DNA of 64,000 nt from Agromyces subbeticus DSM 16689 (lineage in GTDB: Bacteria; Actinomycetota; Actinomycetes; Actinomycetales; Microbacteriaceae), in the NCBI RefSeq assembly GCF_000421565.1, contig NZ_ATXG01000001.1, positions 558,001 through 622,000 of the forward strand, given 5' to 3'. The stretch's first letter is position 1; every line of letters starts with the position of its first letter. The position numbers were made by a program, and so were the translations under genes. The notes below the pieces were generated by a model, which did no database searches, was not told the DNA's origin, and was given only the letters and a program-made list of their open reading frames with translations. Positions 24,461 through 33,167 of this stretch are shown in pieces.

Positions 24461-25876
24461 TTACACCGCGAGGTACTCGTCGGCGACGCTCAGCGCCTCG
24501 TCGATGATGTCGAGCCCGCGCACGAGCTCGGCTTCGGTGATCACGAGCGGCGGTGCGACGTGCAGGCGGTTGAAGTGCACGAACGGCCAGAGGCCGGCAC
24601 GCTTGCATGCTGCCGCGACGGCCGCCATCGGCGCGGCATCCGCCCCGCTCGCGTTGAACGGCACGAGCGGTTCGCGGGTGCCGGCGTCGCGCACGAGCTC
24701 GATCGCCCAGAACAGCCCCATGCCGCGCACCTCGCCGATCGAGGGGTGGGCCGCTGCCATCGCGCGGAGTCGGGGCTCGACGACCCGGGCGCCCAGGTCG
24801 CGCACCCGCTCGAGGATCCCGTCGCGCTCGAACACCTCGAAGGTCGCGACGCCGGCGGCGCAGGCGAGCGGATGCCCCGAGTAGGTGAGCCCGCCGGCGA
24901 ACGCCACCGTGTCGAAGTGCGAGGCGATGCGCTGCGAGATGACCACGCCGCCGAGCGGCACGTAGCCCGAGTTCACGCCCTTGGCGAAGGTGATCAGGTC
25001 GGGCACGACGTCGAAGGCGTTGACGGCGAACCACTCGCCGACGCGGCCGAAGCCGACCATGACCTCGTCGGCGATGTAGACGATGCCGTAGCGGTCGCAG
25101 AGCTCGCGCACTCCCTGCAGGTACCCGGGCGGCGGCACGAGCACGCCATTGGTGCCGACGATCGTCTCGATGATGATGGCGGCGATCGTGCCGGCGCCCT
25201 CGAGCGTGATGACCTGCTCGAGGTGCTCGAGAGCGCGCGTCGCCTCGTGCTCGGGAGAGTCGGCGTGGAACGAGGAGCGGTACGGGTACGGGCCCATGAA
25301 GTGGGCGACGGAGCCGTCGCTCGGCTCGTTGGCCCAGCGGCGCGGGTCGCCCGTGAGCGAGATCGCCGTCGCGGTGCCGCCGTGGTAGCTGCGGTACATC
25401 GACAGCACCTTGCGCCGGCCCGTCACGGCGCGCGCCATGCGCACGGCGTACTCGTTGGCGTCGGCCCCACCGTTCGTGAAGAAGACCTTGTCGAGGTCGC
25501 CCGGTGCGACCTCGGCGATGCGACGGGCGAGGTCGCCGCGCACGTCGTTCGCCATCGACGGCTGGATCGTCGCGAGCCGCCCCGCCTGCTGCTGGATGGC
25601 GGCGACGAGGTCGGGATGCTGGTGCCCGAGGTTCAGGTTCACGAGCTGGCTCGAGAAGTCGAGGTACGCGTTGCCGTCGTAGTCCCAGAAGGTCGAGCCC
25701 TCGCCGGCCGCGATCGGCAGCGGGTCGATGAGCGCTTGCGCGCTCCACGAGTGGAAGACGTGTGCCCGGTCGTCGGCGCGCACCTGAGCCTCTGCGGCGG
25801 CGTCGGGCAGCGGATGCACCGTGCCGGACCGGTCTGCGTACACGGCTTCGGTCTCGGCGGTGATGGTGTCGGTCAT
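24461..25876 (-). CDS. Class III omega-aminotransferase (beta-alanine/taurine type)
   Basis: 471 residues. Fold type I, class III: YLDFSSQLVNLNLGHQHPDLV, FFTNGGADANEYAVRMAR, SYHGGT, VYIADEVMVGFGRVGEW and the PLP Lys in ITFAKGVNSGYVPLGGV. It moves an omega-amino group (beta-alanine, taurine or similar) to a keto acid. Directly upstream on the strand is an mmsA-type CoA-acylating semialdehyde dehydrogenase; the pair aptA-mmsA is the known beta-alanine to acetyl-CoA route, which I favour. AAAGG precedes the ATG. A repeat copy sits in the 101-bp gap. Confidence 0.87.
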   Translation of the reverse strand: MTDTITAETEAVYADRSGTVHPLPDAAAEAQVRADDRAHVFHSWSAQALIDPLPIAAGEGSTFWDYDGNAYLDFSSQLVNLNLGHQHPDLVAAIQQQAGRLATIQPSMANDVRGDLARRIAEVAPGDLDKVFFTNGGADANEYAVRMARAVTGRRKVLSMYRSYHGGTATAISLTGDPRRWANEPSDGSVAHFMGPYPYRSSFHADSPEHEATRALEHLEQVITLEGAGTIAAIIIETIVGTNGVLVPPPGYLQGVRELCDRYGIVYIADEVMVGFGRVGEWFAVNAFDVVPDLITFAKGVNSGYVPLGGVVISQRIASHFDTVAFAGGLTYSGHPLACAAGVATFEVFERDGILERVRDLGARVVEPRLRAMAAAHPSIGEVRGMGLFWAIELVRDAGTREPLVPFNASGADAAPMAAVAAACKRAGLWPFVHFNRLHVAPPLVITEAELVRGLDIIDEALSVADEYLAV

Positions 25877-25900
25877 GCGGTTGCCTTTCGGAGCCTCGCC

Positions 25901-25967
25901 GGTCGAGTAGCGAAGCGTATCGAGACCTCTCGGGTCTCGATACGGCGCTGGCGCGCCTACTCGACCG
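25901..25967. repeat. GGTCGAGTAG inverted repeat, copy 4 (mmsA - aminotransferase)
   Basis: About 67 bp, with GGTCGAGTAG and CTACTCGACC ends and the TATCGAGACC/GGTCTCGATA inner arms. It lies between two genes that run the same way. Confidence 0.95.
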
Positions 25968-25977
25968 GCGGAAGGGA

Positions 25978-27558
25978 TCAGTGGTTCTGGGGGAAGCCGA
26001 GGTTGATGCCGCCGTGCGCGGAGTCATTGCGCGTGGCCGGGTCGATCCAGCGGGCGGTCACGGCCTTCTCGCGGGTGAAGAAGTCGAAGCCGTGGGTGCC
26101 GTAGGCTTTCGCGTCACCGAACAGCGACTGCTTCCACCCGCCGAAGGAGTGGTAGGCGACGGGCACGGGAATCGGCACGTTGATGCCGATCATGCCGACC
26201 TGCACCTCGTTCTGGAAGCGGCGTGCTGCGCCGCCGTCGTTGGTGAAGATCGCGGTGCCGTTGCCGAACCGGCCCGAGTTGATCAGGTCGAGACCCTCGT
26301 CGTACGTGGCCACGCGAACGATCGAGAGCACCGGGCCGAAGATCTCCTCGGTGTACGCCCGCGAGGTGGTGGGCACGTTGTCGATCAGGGTCGGGCCGAA
26401 GAAGAAGCCCTCTTCATGGCCGTCGACCGTGAACCCGCGGCCGTCGACCACGATCGTCGCTCCGTCGGCCTCGGCGATGTCGACGTAGGAGGCGACCTTG
26501 TCGCGGTGCACGTCGGTGATGAGCGGGCCCATGTCGGGTTCACTGAGCTTGCCGTCACCGGCGTCGATGCCTGCGCCGTTGCCGATCTTCAGCTTCGCGA
26601 TGCGCTCGCTGATCTTGCCGATCAGCTCGTCGGCGACCGGCTCGACGGCGAGAACGACCGAGATCGCCATGCAACGCTCGCCGGCGGCGCCGTACCCGGC
26701 GTTCACGGCCTGGTCGGCGACGAGGTCGAGGTCGGCGTCAGGCAGCACGAGCATGTGGTTCTTGGCGCCGCCGAGCGCCTGGACGCGCTTGCCGTGCTTC
26801 GACGCGGTCTCGTAGATGTACTGGGCGATCGGGGTCGATCCGACGAACGAGATCGACTGCACGATCGGCGAGGTGAGCAGGCCGTCGACGGCGAGCTTGT
26901 CGCCCTGCAGCACGGTGAACACGCCGTCGGGGAGCCCAGCGTCCTTCCAGAGCTGTGCGATCCAGAGCGCCGCAGAGGGGTCCTTCTCGCTCGGCTTCAG
27001 CACGACGGCGTTGCCGGCGGCGATCGCGATGGGGAAGAACCACATGGGAACCATGGCCGGGAAGTTGAAGGGGCTGATGATGCCGACCACGCCGAGCGGC
27101 TGCTTCAGCGAGTACACGTCGATGCCGGTCGAGACGTTCTCGGAGTAGGCGCCCTTGATCAGGTTGGGGAACCCGGTCGCGAGTTCGACGACCTCCTGGC
27201 CGCGCATGATCTCGCCCATCGCATCGGAGACGACCTTGCCATGCTCGGCCGTGATGATCGCCGCGAGCTCGCCCTTGCGCGAGTTCAGCAGCTCGCGGAA
27301 CGAGAACATCACGGTCTGCCGCTTCGCGATCGAGTAGCCGCTCCACAGCTCGAACCCGGCCTGCGCCGACGCGATCGCCGCGTCGATCTCAGCCTGGTCG
27401 GCCAGCGCGACCTCGGCCCGCACTGCACCCGTCGCTGGGTTGTACACCGGGGCCGTGCGGCCCGAGCCCGACGCGCGCAGCGCGCCGTCGATCCAGTGTC
27501 CGATCAGCCGCACGTCGGGGGCCGACGCAGGCGAGGAAGCGGTCTCGGTGATGCTCAT
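25978..27558 (-). CDS. mmsA: CoA-acylating methylmalonate/malonate-semialdehyde dehydrogenase
   Basis: Converts malonate or methylmalonate semialdehyde plus CoA and NAD+ to acetyl- or propionyl-CoA. 526 residues, of which the first about 20 are a low-complexity start. The MmsA-type stretches are plain: GVVGIISPFNFPAMVPMWFFPIAI, KPSEKDPSAALWIAQLWKDAGLPDGV, ISFVGSTPIAQYIYE, QALGGAKNHMLVLPDADLD, and the catalytic Cys in GAAGERCMAISVVLAV. GAAGGAA lies before ATG 27558. Divergent from the PucR gene, which probably activates it. Confidence 0.92.
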   Translation of the reverse strand: MSITETASSPASAPDVRLIGHWIDGALRASGSGRTAPVYNPATGAVRAEVALADQAEIDAAIASAQAGFELWSGYSIAKRQTVMFSFRELLNSRKGELAAIITAEHGKVVSDAMGEIMRGQEVVELATGFPNLIKGAYSENVSTGIDVYSLKQPLGVVGIISPFNFPAMVPMWFFPIAIAAGNAVVLKPSEKDPSAALWIAQLWKDAGLPDGVFTVLQGDKLAVDGLLTSPIVQSISFVGSTPIAQYIYETASKHGKRVQALGGAKNHMLVLPDADLDLVADQAVNAGYGAAGERCMAISVVLAVEPVADELIGKISERIAKLKIGNGAGIDAGDGKLSEPDMGPLITDVHRDKVASYVDIAEADGATIVVDGRGFTVDGHEEGFFFGPTLIDNVPTTSRAYTEEIFGPVLSIVRVATYDEGLDLINSGRFGNGTAIFTNDGGAARRFQNEVQVGMIGINVPIPVPVAYHSFGGWKQSLFGDAKAYGTHGFDFFTREKAVTARWIDPATRNDSAHGGINLGFPQNH

Positions 27559-27663
27559 GGCAGTTCCTTCGCTGGTGTGCCCGCGGGCGTGTCGATGCCG
27601 AAATCGGACAGAGTGGCCGACGTCGACTAGGCTTCGTGTTTCCAGTGTTGCAGAGGAGGAACG

Positions 27664-29343
27664 GTGAATCCCGTGGCAGAACGTCGCGAAGATGAGGCGA
27701 TCCAGACGAATCGTCCGGTCGGTGCGATCGCGGGCGACGGCCTTCCGACGGTGCGTGAGATCCTCGCGATCCCCGCCGTGGCTCGGGGTCTGCCCGAGGT
27801 GCTCTCGAGCGACGCGACGCTCGATTCGCACGTGCGCTGGGCTCACGTCTCCGACAGCGCCGGAGTGGCTCGACTGCTCGACGGCGGCGAGCTGCTGCTC
27901 TCGACCGGGTCGGGCTGGCCGACCGAGCCGGCCGACCTCACCGCGTTCATCGTCGGGCTCGTCGAGGCGGGGCTCGCGGGTCTCGTGCTCGAGCTCGGCG
28001 TGCACTACCGCTACGTGCCGGCCGTGGTCGAGACGGCGGCACGCGAGCACGGGCTCGCCCTCGTCGCGCTGCACCGCGAGGTCAAGTTCGTCGTGCTCAC
28101 CGAGGCGGTGCACAGCCGCATCATCTCGGAGCAGACCGCGGCGCTGCGGGCCCGCGACGAGGTGCGCGAGCGCTTCACCGCCCTCGCGCTGCGGGGTTCG
28201 CCGCCCGACTTCATCGTGCAGCAGCTGGCCCAGACGCTCGGCGCCGCGGTCGTGCTCGAGAACCTCGCTCACGAGGTCGTCGCCGCCGAGGTGCCGCTCT
28301 CAGCCGAAGAGGAGCTCTTCACCAGGTGGGAGGCGCGCTCGCGGCTCGCGCATCGCCAGCATGACGAGCAGCGCCGGCGCACCCTCGGCGTCGCGGCCGA
28401 CGAGTGGCTCATCGTGCCGGTCGAGGCGCGGGGCATCCGCTGGGGTCATCTCATCGCCCTGCCGGGGCCGGCGCACCCGGCCGGACGCACGAGCGTGCTC
28501 GAGCAGGGCGCGATCGCCCTCGCGCTCGGTCGTCTCGCCGACGGCGCCGCCGACGAGTGGGTGCGCCTCGGTCGGCAGCGGCTCGTCGACGGACTGCTCG
28601 CCGGCAGGTTCGCCGGGCTGCCGGCCGCGTCGGCCCGGGTCGAGGCCGCCGGCCTGCCGATCGACGGCGCCCGGCTCTTCGGCCTCGTCGCTACGGGTGC
28701 CGTCGTGACCTCGACGGCAGCGGAGGTCGCGGCTCGCGAACTCGGCGGGCGGGTGCTCGCCGGCGCGGTGCCCGACGGCACGCTTCCGATGCCCGGCATG
28801 GTGGCGCTGCTCTCGTTGCCGGCGTCGCGCCGGTTCGACGACGCGTCGGCCCGAGCGCTCGCCCAGGCGCTGGTTGCCGGGGACTCGGGCGCGCTCGAAC
28901 GCCTCGTCGTCTCGATCGGCTCGGAGGCGACCACACTCGAGGCGCTGCTCGGCTCGGTGCAGGAGGCGATCGACCTCGCGCGCGGGCCGGCACCGCGAGC
29001 GGCTCGCGGCCCCGTGCTGCGACGCGCCGACGATCGCCCGCTGATGAAGCTGGTGACCGCGCTCCGTGACGACCACCGCCTGCTCGAGCACGGCGAGCGC
29101 ATGCTCGAGCCGCTCATCGACTACGACCTCGCGCGCAGCGGCGACCTGCTCGACGTGCTCGCCGCCGTGCTCGCGCATCCGGGCAACCGCACCGCAGCGG
29201 CATCCGCTTCGCACCTGTCGCGATCGGTGTTCTACCAGCGGCTCGCGCTCATCAGCGAGCTGCTCGGGGCCGACCTCGATGACGGCGAGACGCTGACTGC
29301 GCTGCACCTCGCGCTGCTCGTGCGACGCAACATCGTGCGGTGA
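27664..29343 (+). CDS. PucR-family transcriptional regulator
   Basis: 559 residues. The N-terminal purine-catabolism regulator-like domain (LPTVREILAIPAVARGLPEVL... near residues 30-150) and the C-terminal PucR helix-turn-helix (AAVLAHPGNRTAAASASHLSRSVFYQRLALISELLGADL, about residues 500-540) are clear. PucR proteins activate nitrogen-compound catabolic genes; divergence from mmsA (105-bp spacer) suggests control of the mmsA-aminotransferase operon. GTG 27664 follows GGAGGAACG. Confidence 0.88.
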   Translation: MNPVAERREDEAIQTNRPVGAIAGDGLPTVREILAIPAVARGLPEVLSSDATLDSHVRWAHVSDSAGVARLLDGGELLLSTGSGWPTEPADLTAFIVGLVEAGLAGLVLELGVHYRYVPAVVETAAREHGLALVALHREVKFVVLTEAVHSRIISEQTAALRARDEVRERFTALALRGSPPDFIVQQLAQTLGAAVVLENLAHEVVAAEVPLSAEEELFTRWEARSRLAHRQHDEQRRRTLGVAADEWLIVPVEARGIRWGHLIALPGPAHPAGRTSVLEQGAIALALGRLADGAADEWVRLGRQRLVDGLLAGRFAGLPAASARVEAAGLPIDGARLFGLVATGAVVTSTAAEVAARELGGRVLAGAVPDGTLPMPGMVALLSLPASRRFDDASARALAQALVAGDSGALERLVVSIGSEATTLEALLGSVQEAIDLARGPAPRAARGPVLRRADDRPLMKLVTALRDDHRLLEHGERMLEPLIDYDLARSGDLLDVLAAVLAHPGNRTAAASASHLSRSVFYQRLALISELLGADLDDGETLTALHLALLVRRNIVR

Positions 29344-29562
29344 CCTGAGCGGCGTCGACGCGCCCTGCGGTTGCCTGGGGCCACGACCAATGGCGCTCCG
29401 GTGGCGATCCGGTGGTCGATCCGACCGGCGGCGCGCCATCGTCAGGTCAGTGTGTGCGGACATCGACGGTGCAGGCGGCAGGGATCTTTACGCCGCAGCC
29501 CAGCGACCCCTAACGTCTCCCCAGCCCCGAACTGCATTCGGGATCTTCGGATTGGAGCACGG

Positions 29563-31068
29563 ATGGCGCAGCACAGCGGACTTCGCAGCAACGCGGTGGG
29601 ACTCGGCGGGGCGGTCATCATGTCCGCCGCGCTCATGGGCCCGGCGGTCTCGGTCTACTTCAACCCACAGGTGGTGGCAGGCAGTGCCGGCCCTGCCATG
29701 CCCCTCGTGTTCGTCATCGCACTCGTCGTGATGCTCGTGCTCGCGAGCAGCATCATGGCGATGGCGCGGGTGTTCCCGAGCGCCGGCTCGTTCTACACCT
29801 ACGTCTCGCGCGGGGTCGGCCCCCGCACGGGCTTCGTGACGGGCGGCCTGATGTTCCTCGCCTATGCCTTGCTCGTGCCCGCCGAGCTCGCACTCATCGG
29901 CGTCTACGCGCAAGACGTGCTCGCCGGATACGGCGTGCACGTGCATTGGACCATCATCTCGGCGATCTTCACGGTGCTGATGATCGTGCTGTCGCTGCGC
30001 GGCATCTCAGGGTCGCTCCGCACCGCAGCCATCCTGTTCTGCGTCGAGGTCGGCGTCATCGTAGTGCTGAGCGCGATCGTGCTCGTGCAGGGCGGCGCCG
30101 ATGGGCTCACCCTCGAGCCGTTCAACCCGGCGGCGTCTCCGACCGGCCTCTCGGGCATCGCGCTCGGCATGACCTTCGGCATCCTCTCGTTCGTCGGTTT
30201 CGAAGCCGCGACCACGCTGGGCGAAGAGGTGCGGAATCCGCGCCGGAACGTGCCGCGCGGCATCCTGTACTCGCTGCTGCTCGTCGGTGCGATCTACGTC
30301 TTCTGCACCTACAGCGAGATGATCGGCTTCGGTGTCACCGGGGTCGGCGAACTCGCCGGCAGCGCCGCACCCTTCAACGTGCTCGCGCGCGAGTACGCTC
30401 CCTGGCTCGAGCTGCTGATCGGCCTCGCCGGAATCTCGAGCATCTTCGCCGTCACCATGAACGCGAACAACGGCATCGTGCGCATCATCTTCGCCATGGG
30501 GCGCGAGGGGATGCTGCCGAGCGGTCTCGGCCGCATCCATTCCGTGCATCGCACCCCGACGAACGCGATCTGGCTGCAGGCCGTCGTCTCGGTCGTCTTC
30601 ACCTTCGGCCTGGGGCTGCTCGCCGGGCCGTTCAACACCTACGTCTACCTCGGCTCGATCCTGACGCTCGCGATCATCCCCGTCTACATCCTCACGAACA
30701 TCGCGTGCATGCGGCACTTCGCCCGCGAGGGCCGCAGCGAGCGCGCGGTGTGGCGGCATGTGGTGCTGCCGGTCCTCGGCATCCTGTTGCTCGCCATCCC
30801 GATCTACGGGCAGGTGTATCCCGTGCCGGCCGAGCCGCTGCGCTACTTCCCGTACGTCGTGCTGGCGTTCATCGCGATCATGGCGGTCGTCGCCGTGGTG
30901 TTCGGACGCCGGCGCCCGGAGGTGCTCGCCCGGGCCGGTGCGGTGCTCGCGGGCAGCGACGCGGATGCTTCAAGTGACGCGGATGTCCCGGAGCGGCCGG
31001 ACACCTCGGGCACCGTGCCGGAAGGTGCCGCCGCGGTCGGCGAGCAGAGCGATGCCGGAGGCCGCTGA
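29563..31068 (+). CDS. APC-family amino acid permease
   Basis: 501 residues and about 12 hydrophobic helices: NAVGLGGAVIMSAALMGPAVSVYFNPQ (TM1), a central GFEAATTLGEEVRNPRRNVPRG and RIIFAMGREGMLPSGLGRIH, hallmarks of the superfamily. ATG 29563 is used as the frame upstream has no ribosome site and unlikely composition. The soluble C-terminal tail (from about residue 465) is acidic and Ser/Asp-rich. It could import a substrate for the amine/beta-alanine genes to the left; inference. Its end overlaps the next gene by 17 bases. Confidence 0.87.
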   Translation: MAQHSGLRSNAVGLGGAVIMSAALMGPAVSVYFNPQVVAGSAGPAMPLVFVIALVVMLVLASSIMAMARVFPSAGSFYTYVSRGVGPRTGFVTGGLMFLAYALLVPAELALIGVYAQDVLAGYGVHVHWTIISAIFTVLMIVLSLRGISGSLRTAAILFCVEVGVIVVLSAIVLVQGGADGLTLEPFNPAASPTGLSGIALGMTFGILSFVGFEAATTLGEEVRNPRRNVPRGILYSLLLVGAIYVFCTYSEMIGFGVTGVGELAGSAAPFNVLAREYAPWLELLIGLAGISSIFAVTMNANNGIVRIIFAMGREGMLPSGLGRIHSVHRTPTNAIWLQAVVSVVFTFGLGLLAGPFNTYVYLGSILTLAIIPVYILTNIACMRHFAREGRSERAVWRHVVLPVLGILLLAIPIYGQVYPVPAEPLRYFPYVVLAFIAIMAVVAVVFGRRRPEVLARAGAVLAGSDADASSDADVPERPDTSGTVPEGAAAVGEQSDAGGR

Positions 31069-31501
31069 GCTGCGGGCGGCCGTCTCGATCGGGCTCGACC
31101 TCGCGGTCGAGCTCATCGGGGCGGCTCGCCGCCGCGCGGAGCAGATCGGGGTCGCGGTGAGCATCGCAGTCGTCGACGGCGGTGGGCATCTCGTCGCCTT
31201 CGCCCGCATGGACGGCGCCGAGATCGCGGGACCGACCCTCGCCGTCGACAAGGCGTTCACGGCGGTCGCCCATCGCGTTGCGACGTCGGAACTCGGTGCG
31301 CTCGCCGCTCCGGGCGGGTCGCTGTTCGGCCTGCATGCGAACGGCGGCGGGCGATACGTGCTGTTCGCGGGCGGCGTGCCGCTGGCGATCGACGGCGTCG
31401 TGCTCGGTGGAGTCGGGGTGAGCGGCGCCGACGCGGCCGACGACGAGTCGTGCGCGTACGCCGCCTCGGCGGCGTTCGCGGAGGCCGGCTCCGCGCGCTG
31501 A
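31052..31501 (+). CDS. GlcG/HbpS family heme-degrading or -binding domain protein
   Basis: 149 residues with the family pattern: helical start (AAVSIGLDLAVELIGAARRRAEQIG), VAVSIAVVDGGGHLVAFARMDGAEIAGPTLAVDKAFTAV (family signature, in parts) and GGVPLAIDGVVLGGVGVSGA at the end. HbpS of Streptomyces binds heme; GlcG genes often accompany catabolic operons with no settled role. It overlaps the permease 3' end, so it is translationally coupled. No signal peptide. Confidence 0.8.
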   Translation: MPEAAELRAAVSIGLDLAVELIGAARRRAEQIGVAVSIAVVDGGGHLVAFARMDGAEIAGPTLAVDKAFTAVAHRVATSELGALAAPGGSLFGLHANGGGRYVLFAGGVPLAIDGVVLGGVGVSGADAADDESCAYAASAAFAEAGSAR

Positions 31502-31520
31502 ATTCGGTGGGTCCTGTCGT

Positions 31521-31558
31521 TTACTTGCTATTGACAAGTGCACTTGCAAAGAGCAAGC
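31521..31558 (+). promoter_or_regulatory. Operator region of the VOC/HxlR pair
   Basis: CAAGTGCACTTG (31535-31546) is a perfect 12-bp palindrome. Around it, CTTGC (31524-31528) and GCAAG (31553-31557) form an outer inverted repeat, and TTGACA at 31531-31536 could be a -35 box. HxlR proteins bind such paired sites; the HxlR gene is second in this operon, suggesting autoregulation. Confidence 0.6.
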
Positions 31559-31606
31559 TAGGTCTCGCAACACCACCCAGACCAGTTCCAGCCATCGGAG
31601 GCCACC

Positions 31607-32068
31607 ATGACCGCGACCAGCATCTTCGTGAATCTGCCCACCACCGACCTCGACCGCTCGAAGGCGTTCTACGAGGCGCTCGGGTTCAGCATCAACCCGA
31701 TGTTCACCGACGAGAACGCGGCCTGTGTCGTGCTCGGCGAGAACATCTACTTCATGGTGCTCACTCGTGAGTACCTCGGCACCTTCACCGACAAGCAGAT
31801 CATCGACCCGAAGACGCAGGCGCAGGCTCTCATCGCGCTCAGTCGCGAGTCACGCGATGACGTCGACGCGGTGCTCGGCAAGGGACTCGCCGCCGGTGGC
31901 AACGAGCCGCGCGAGGCGCAGGACTTCGGCTTCATGTACTCGCGCGACCTCGAAGACCCCGACGGCAACATCCTCGAGTTCCTCTACATGGCGCCGGAGG
32001 CCGCCGAGAAGGGCCCCGATGCCTACCTGAGCCAGCAGGGCGCCGACGCGGCGTCGACGCCGGCCTGA
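31607..32068 (+). CDS. VOC-family (glyoxalase/bleomycin-resistance fold) protein
   Basis: 153 residues, a pair of beta-alpha-beta-beta-beta units. Characteristic starts are IFVNLPTTDLDRSKAFYEALGFSINPMFTDENAACVVLGENIYFMVL and, in the second half, DFGFMYSRDLEDPDGNILEFLYM, with the metal-ligand-type Glu near the end. It matches the common actinobacterial VOC proteins next to HxlR regulators. GGAGG precedes ATG 31607. Substrate unknown. Confidence 0.88.
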   Translation: MTATSIFVNLPTTDLDRSKAFYEALGFSINPMFTDENAACVVLGENIYFMVLTREYLGTFTDKQIIDPKTQAQALIALSRESRDDVDAVLGKGLAAGGNEPREAQDFGFMYSRDLEDPDGNILEFLYMAPEAAEKGPDAYLSQQGADAASTPA

Positions 32069-32081
32069 CCGGGTCGGCCTC

Positions 32082-32801
32082 GTGGCCACTCGCGGGGCTC
32101 GCGGCTTCGGCCAGCACAGCGGCGCGGCTCGGGCGCTCGAGCGGGTCGGCGATCGATGGGCGCTGCTCATCGTTCGCGACCTGCTCGTCGGCCCGCGCCG
32201 TTACGGCGACCTGAAGACCGGGCTCCCACGCATCCCCACCAACATCCTGAGCGACCGGCTCAAAGAGCTGCAAGAGGCCGGCGTCGTGCGGCGTGTACCC
32301 ACCGTGCGCGGCGGCTACGAGCTCACCCCGCTCGGGCGCGGCCTCGAGCCGGTGGTGCTCGCCCTCGAACGCTGGGGATGGTCGGTGCCCGGCGAGCCGG
32401 CCGACGATGACCGAGTGTCGGGCGATGCAGTGACCATCGCGCTGCGCGCGGCATTCCGGCCGGATGCCGCAGCGACGCTGCCGCCCACCGAATACGTGCT
32501 GCACGTCGGCGAGGTGTCGGTCTCGGCGATCGTCGTCGGCGCGAGCCTCGACGTGATGCCGGTCGGCGCAGGCGCGCTGCCCCAGCCGCGACGCCGCTCA
32601 GCCTTCGAGCCCGTGCCGCAGACCGTGCTCGACCTCGAGGTCTCGCCCGCGTCACTTCGCGAGTTCCTCGCCGGTGATGCCGGCCTCGCGACCGTGCTCG
32701 CCGGCGAGACCGAACTGCTCGGGCGCTTCGGATCGACCTTCCGCATCGAGCCCGTCGGTCCGTCGAACAATGCGTCGTCGGCCGCAGCCGCAGCAGCCTG
32801 A
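32082..32801 (+). CDS. HxlR-family winged-helix regulator with SCP2-like C-terminus
   Basis: 239 residues. Residues 18-100 are an HxlR winged helix (ALERVGDRWALLIVRDLLVGPRRYGDLKTGLPRIPTNILSDRLKELQEAGVV in parts). The C-terminal part (residues 110-220) looks like an SCP2/sterol-carrier-type domain, which is a known HxlR fusion in actinobacteria. It starts with GTG 32082, 13 bases after the VOC gene, without a clear ribosome site. It is likely to repress its own operon. Confidence 0.85.
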   Translation: MATRGARGFGQHSGAARALERVGDRWALLIVRDLLVGPRRYGDLKTGLPRIPTNILSDRLKELQEAGVVRRVPTVRGGYELTPLGRGLEPVVLALERWGWSVPGEPADDDRVSGDAVTIALRAAFRPDAAATLPPTEYVLHVGEVSVSAIVVGASLDVMPVGAGALPQPRRRSAFEPVPQTVLDLEVSPASLREFLAGDAGLATVLAGETELLGRFGSTFRIEPVGPSNNASSAAAAAA

Positions 32802-32810
32802 GAGCGGGGC

Positions 32811-33167
32811 TCAGCCGATGAACACCTTGCGCAGCGTCTCGCGCACGGTCCAGATCGTCTTCATGCCGGCCTCGAGGCGCACGACGGCGCCCGGAGCAAG
32901 CACGATCGGGTCGGCGGCAGGGTGCTCGAACTCGACCGTCGCCGCGCCCGCGAGCACGACGAAGACCTCGTCGACCTCGACGTCGCGCATCGCGCCGGGC
33001 GTCATCTCCCAGACTCCGATCTCGCCGGCGCTCGAGGTGTCGAGGGCGAGGTAGCCCGTGGTCGGTGCCCCGGCGACGATCTGCTCGGCCGACACCGGTT
33101 CGTGCGCGAGGCGAGCGGATGCGGCATCCGTCACCGTTCCAGCGAGAAGCCGCAGCTCGTCGCTCAT
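32811..33167 (-). CDS. Cupin-domain protein
   Basis: 118 residues, a single small beta-barrel: GEIGVWEMTPGAMRDVEVDEVFVVLAGAATVEFE and IVLAPGAVVRLEAGMKTIWTVRETLRKVFI match the ureidoglycine-aminohydrolase-type cupin set (the W and the last block are typical). The metal-binding His set is mostly replaced, so a catalytic role is uncertain. Its ATG overlaps the TGA of the DAO-type oxidase (ATGA). Confidence 0.82.
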   Translation of the reverse strand: MSDELRLLAGTVTDAASARLAHEPVSAEQIVAGAPTTGYLALDTSSAGEIGVWEMTPGAMRDVEVDEVFVVLAGAATVEFEHPAADPIVLAPGAVVRLEAGMKTIWTVRETLRKVFIG

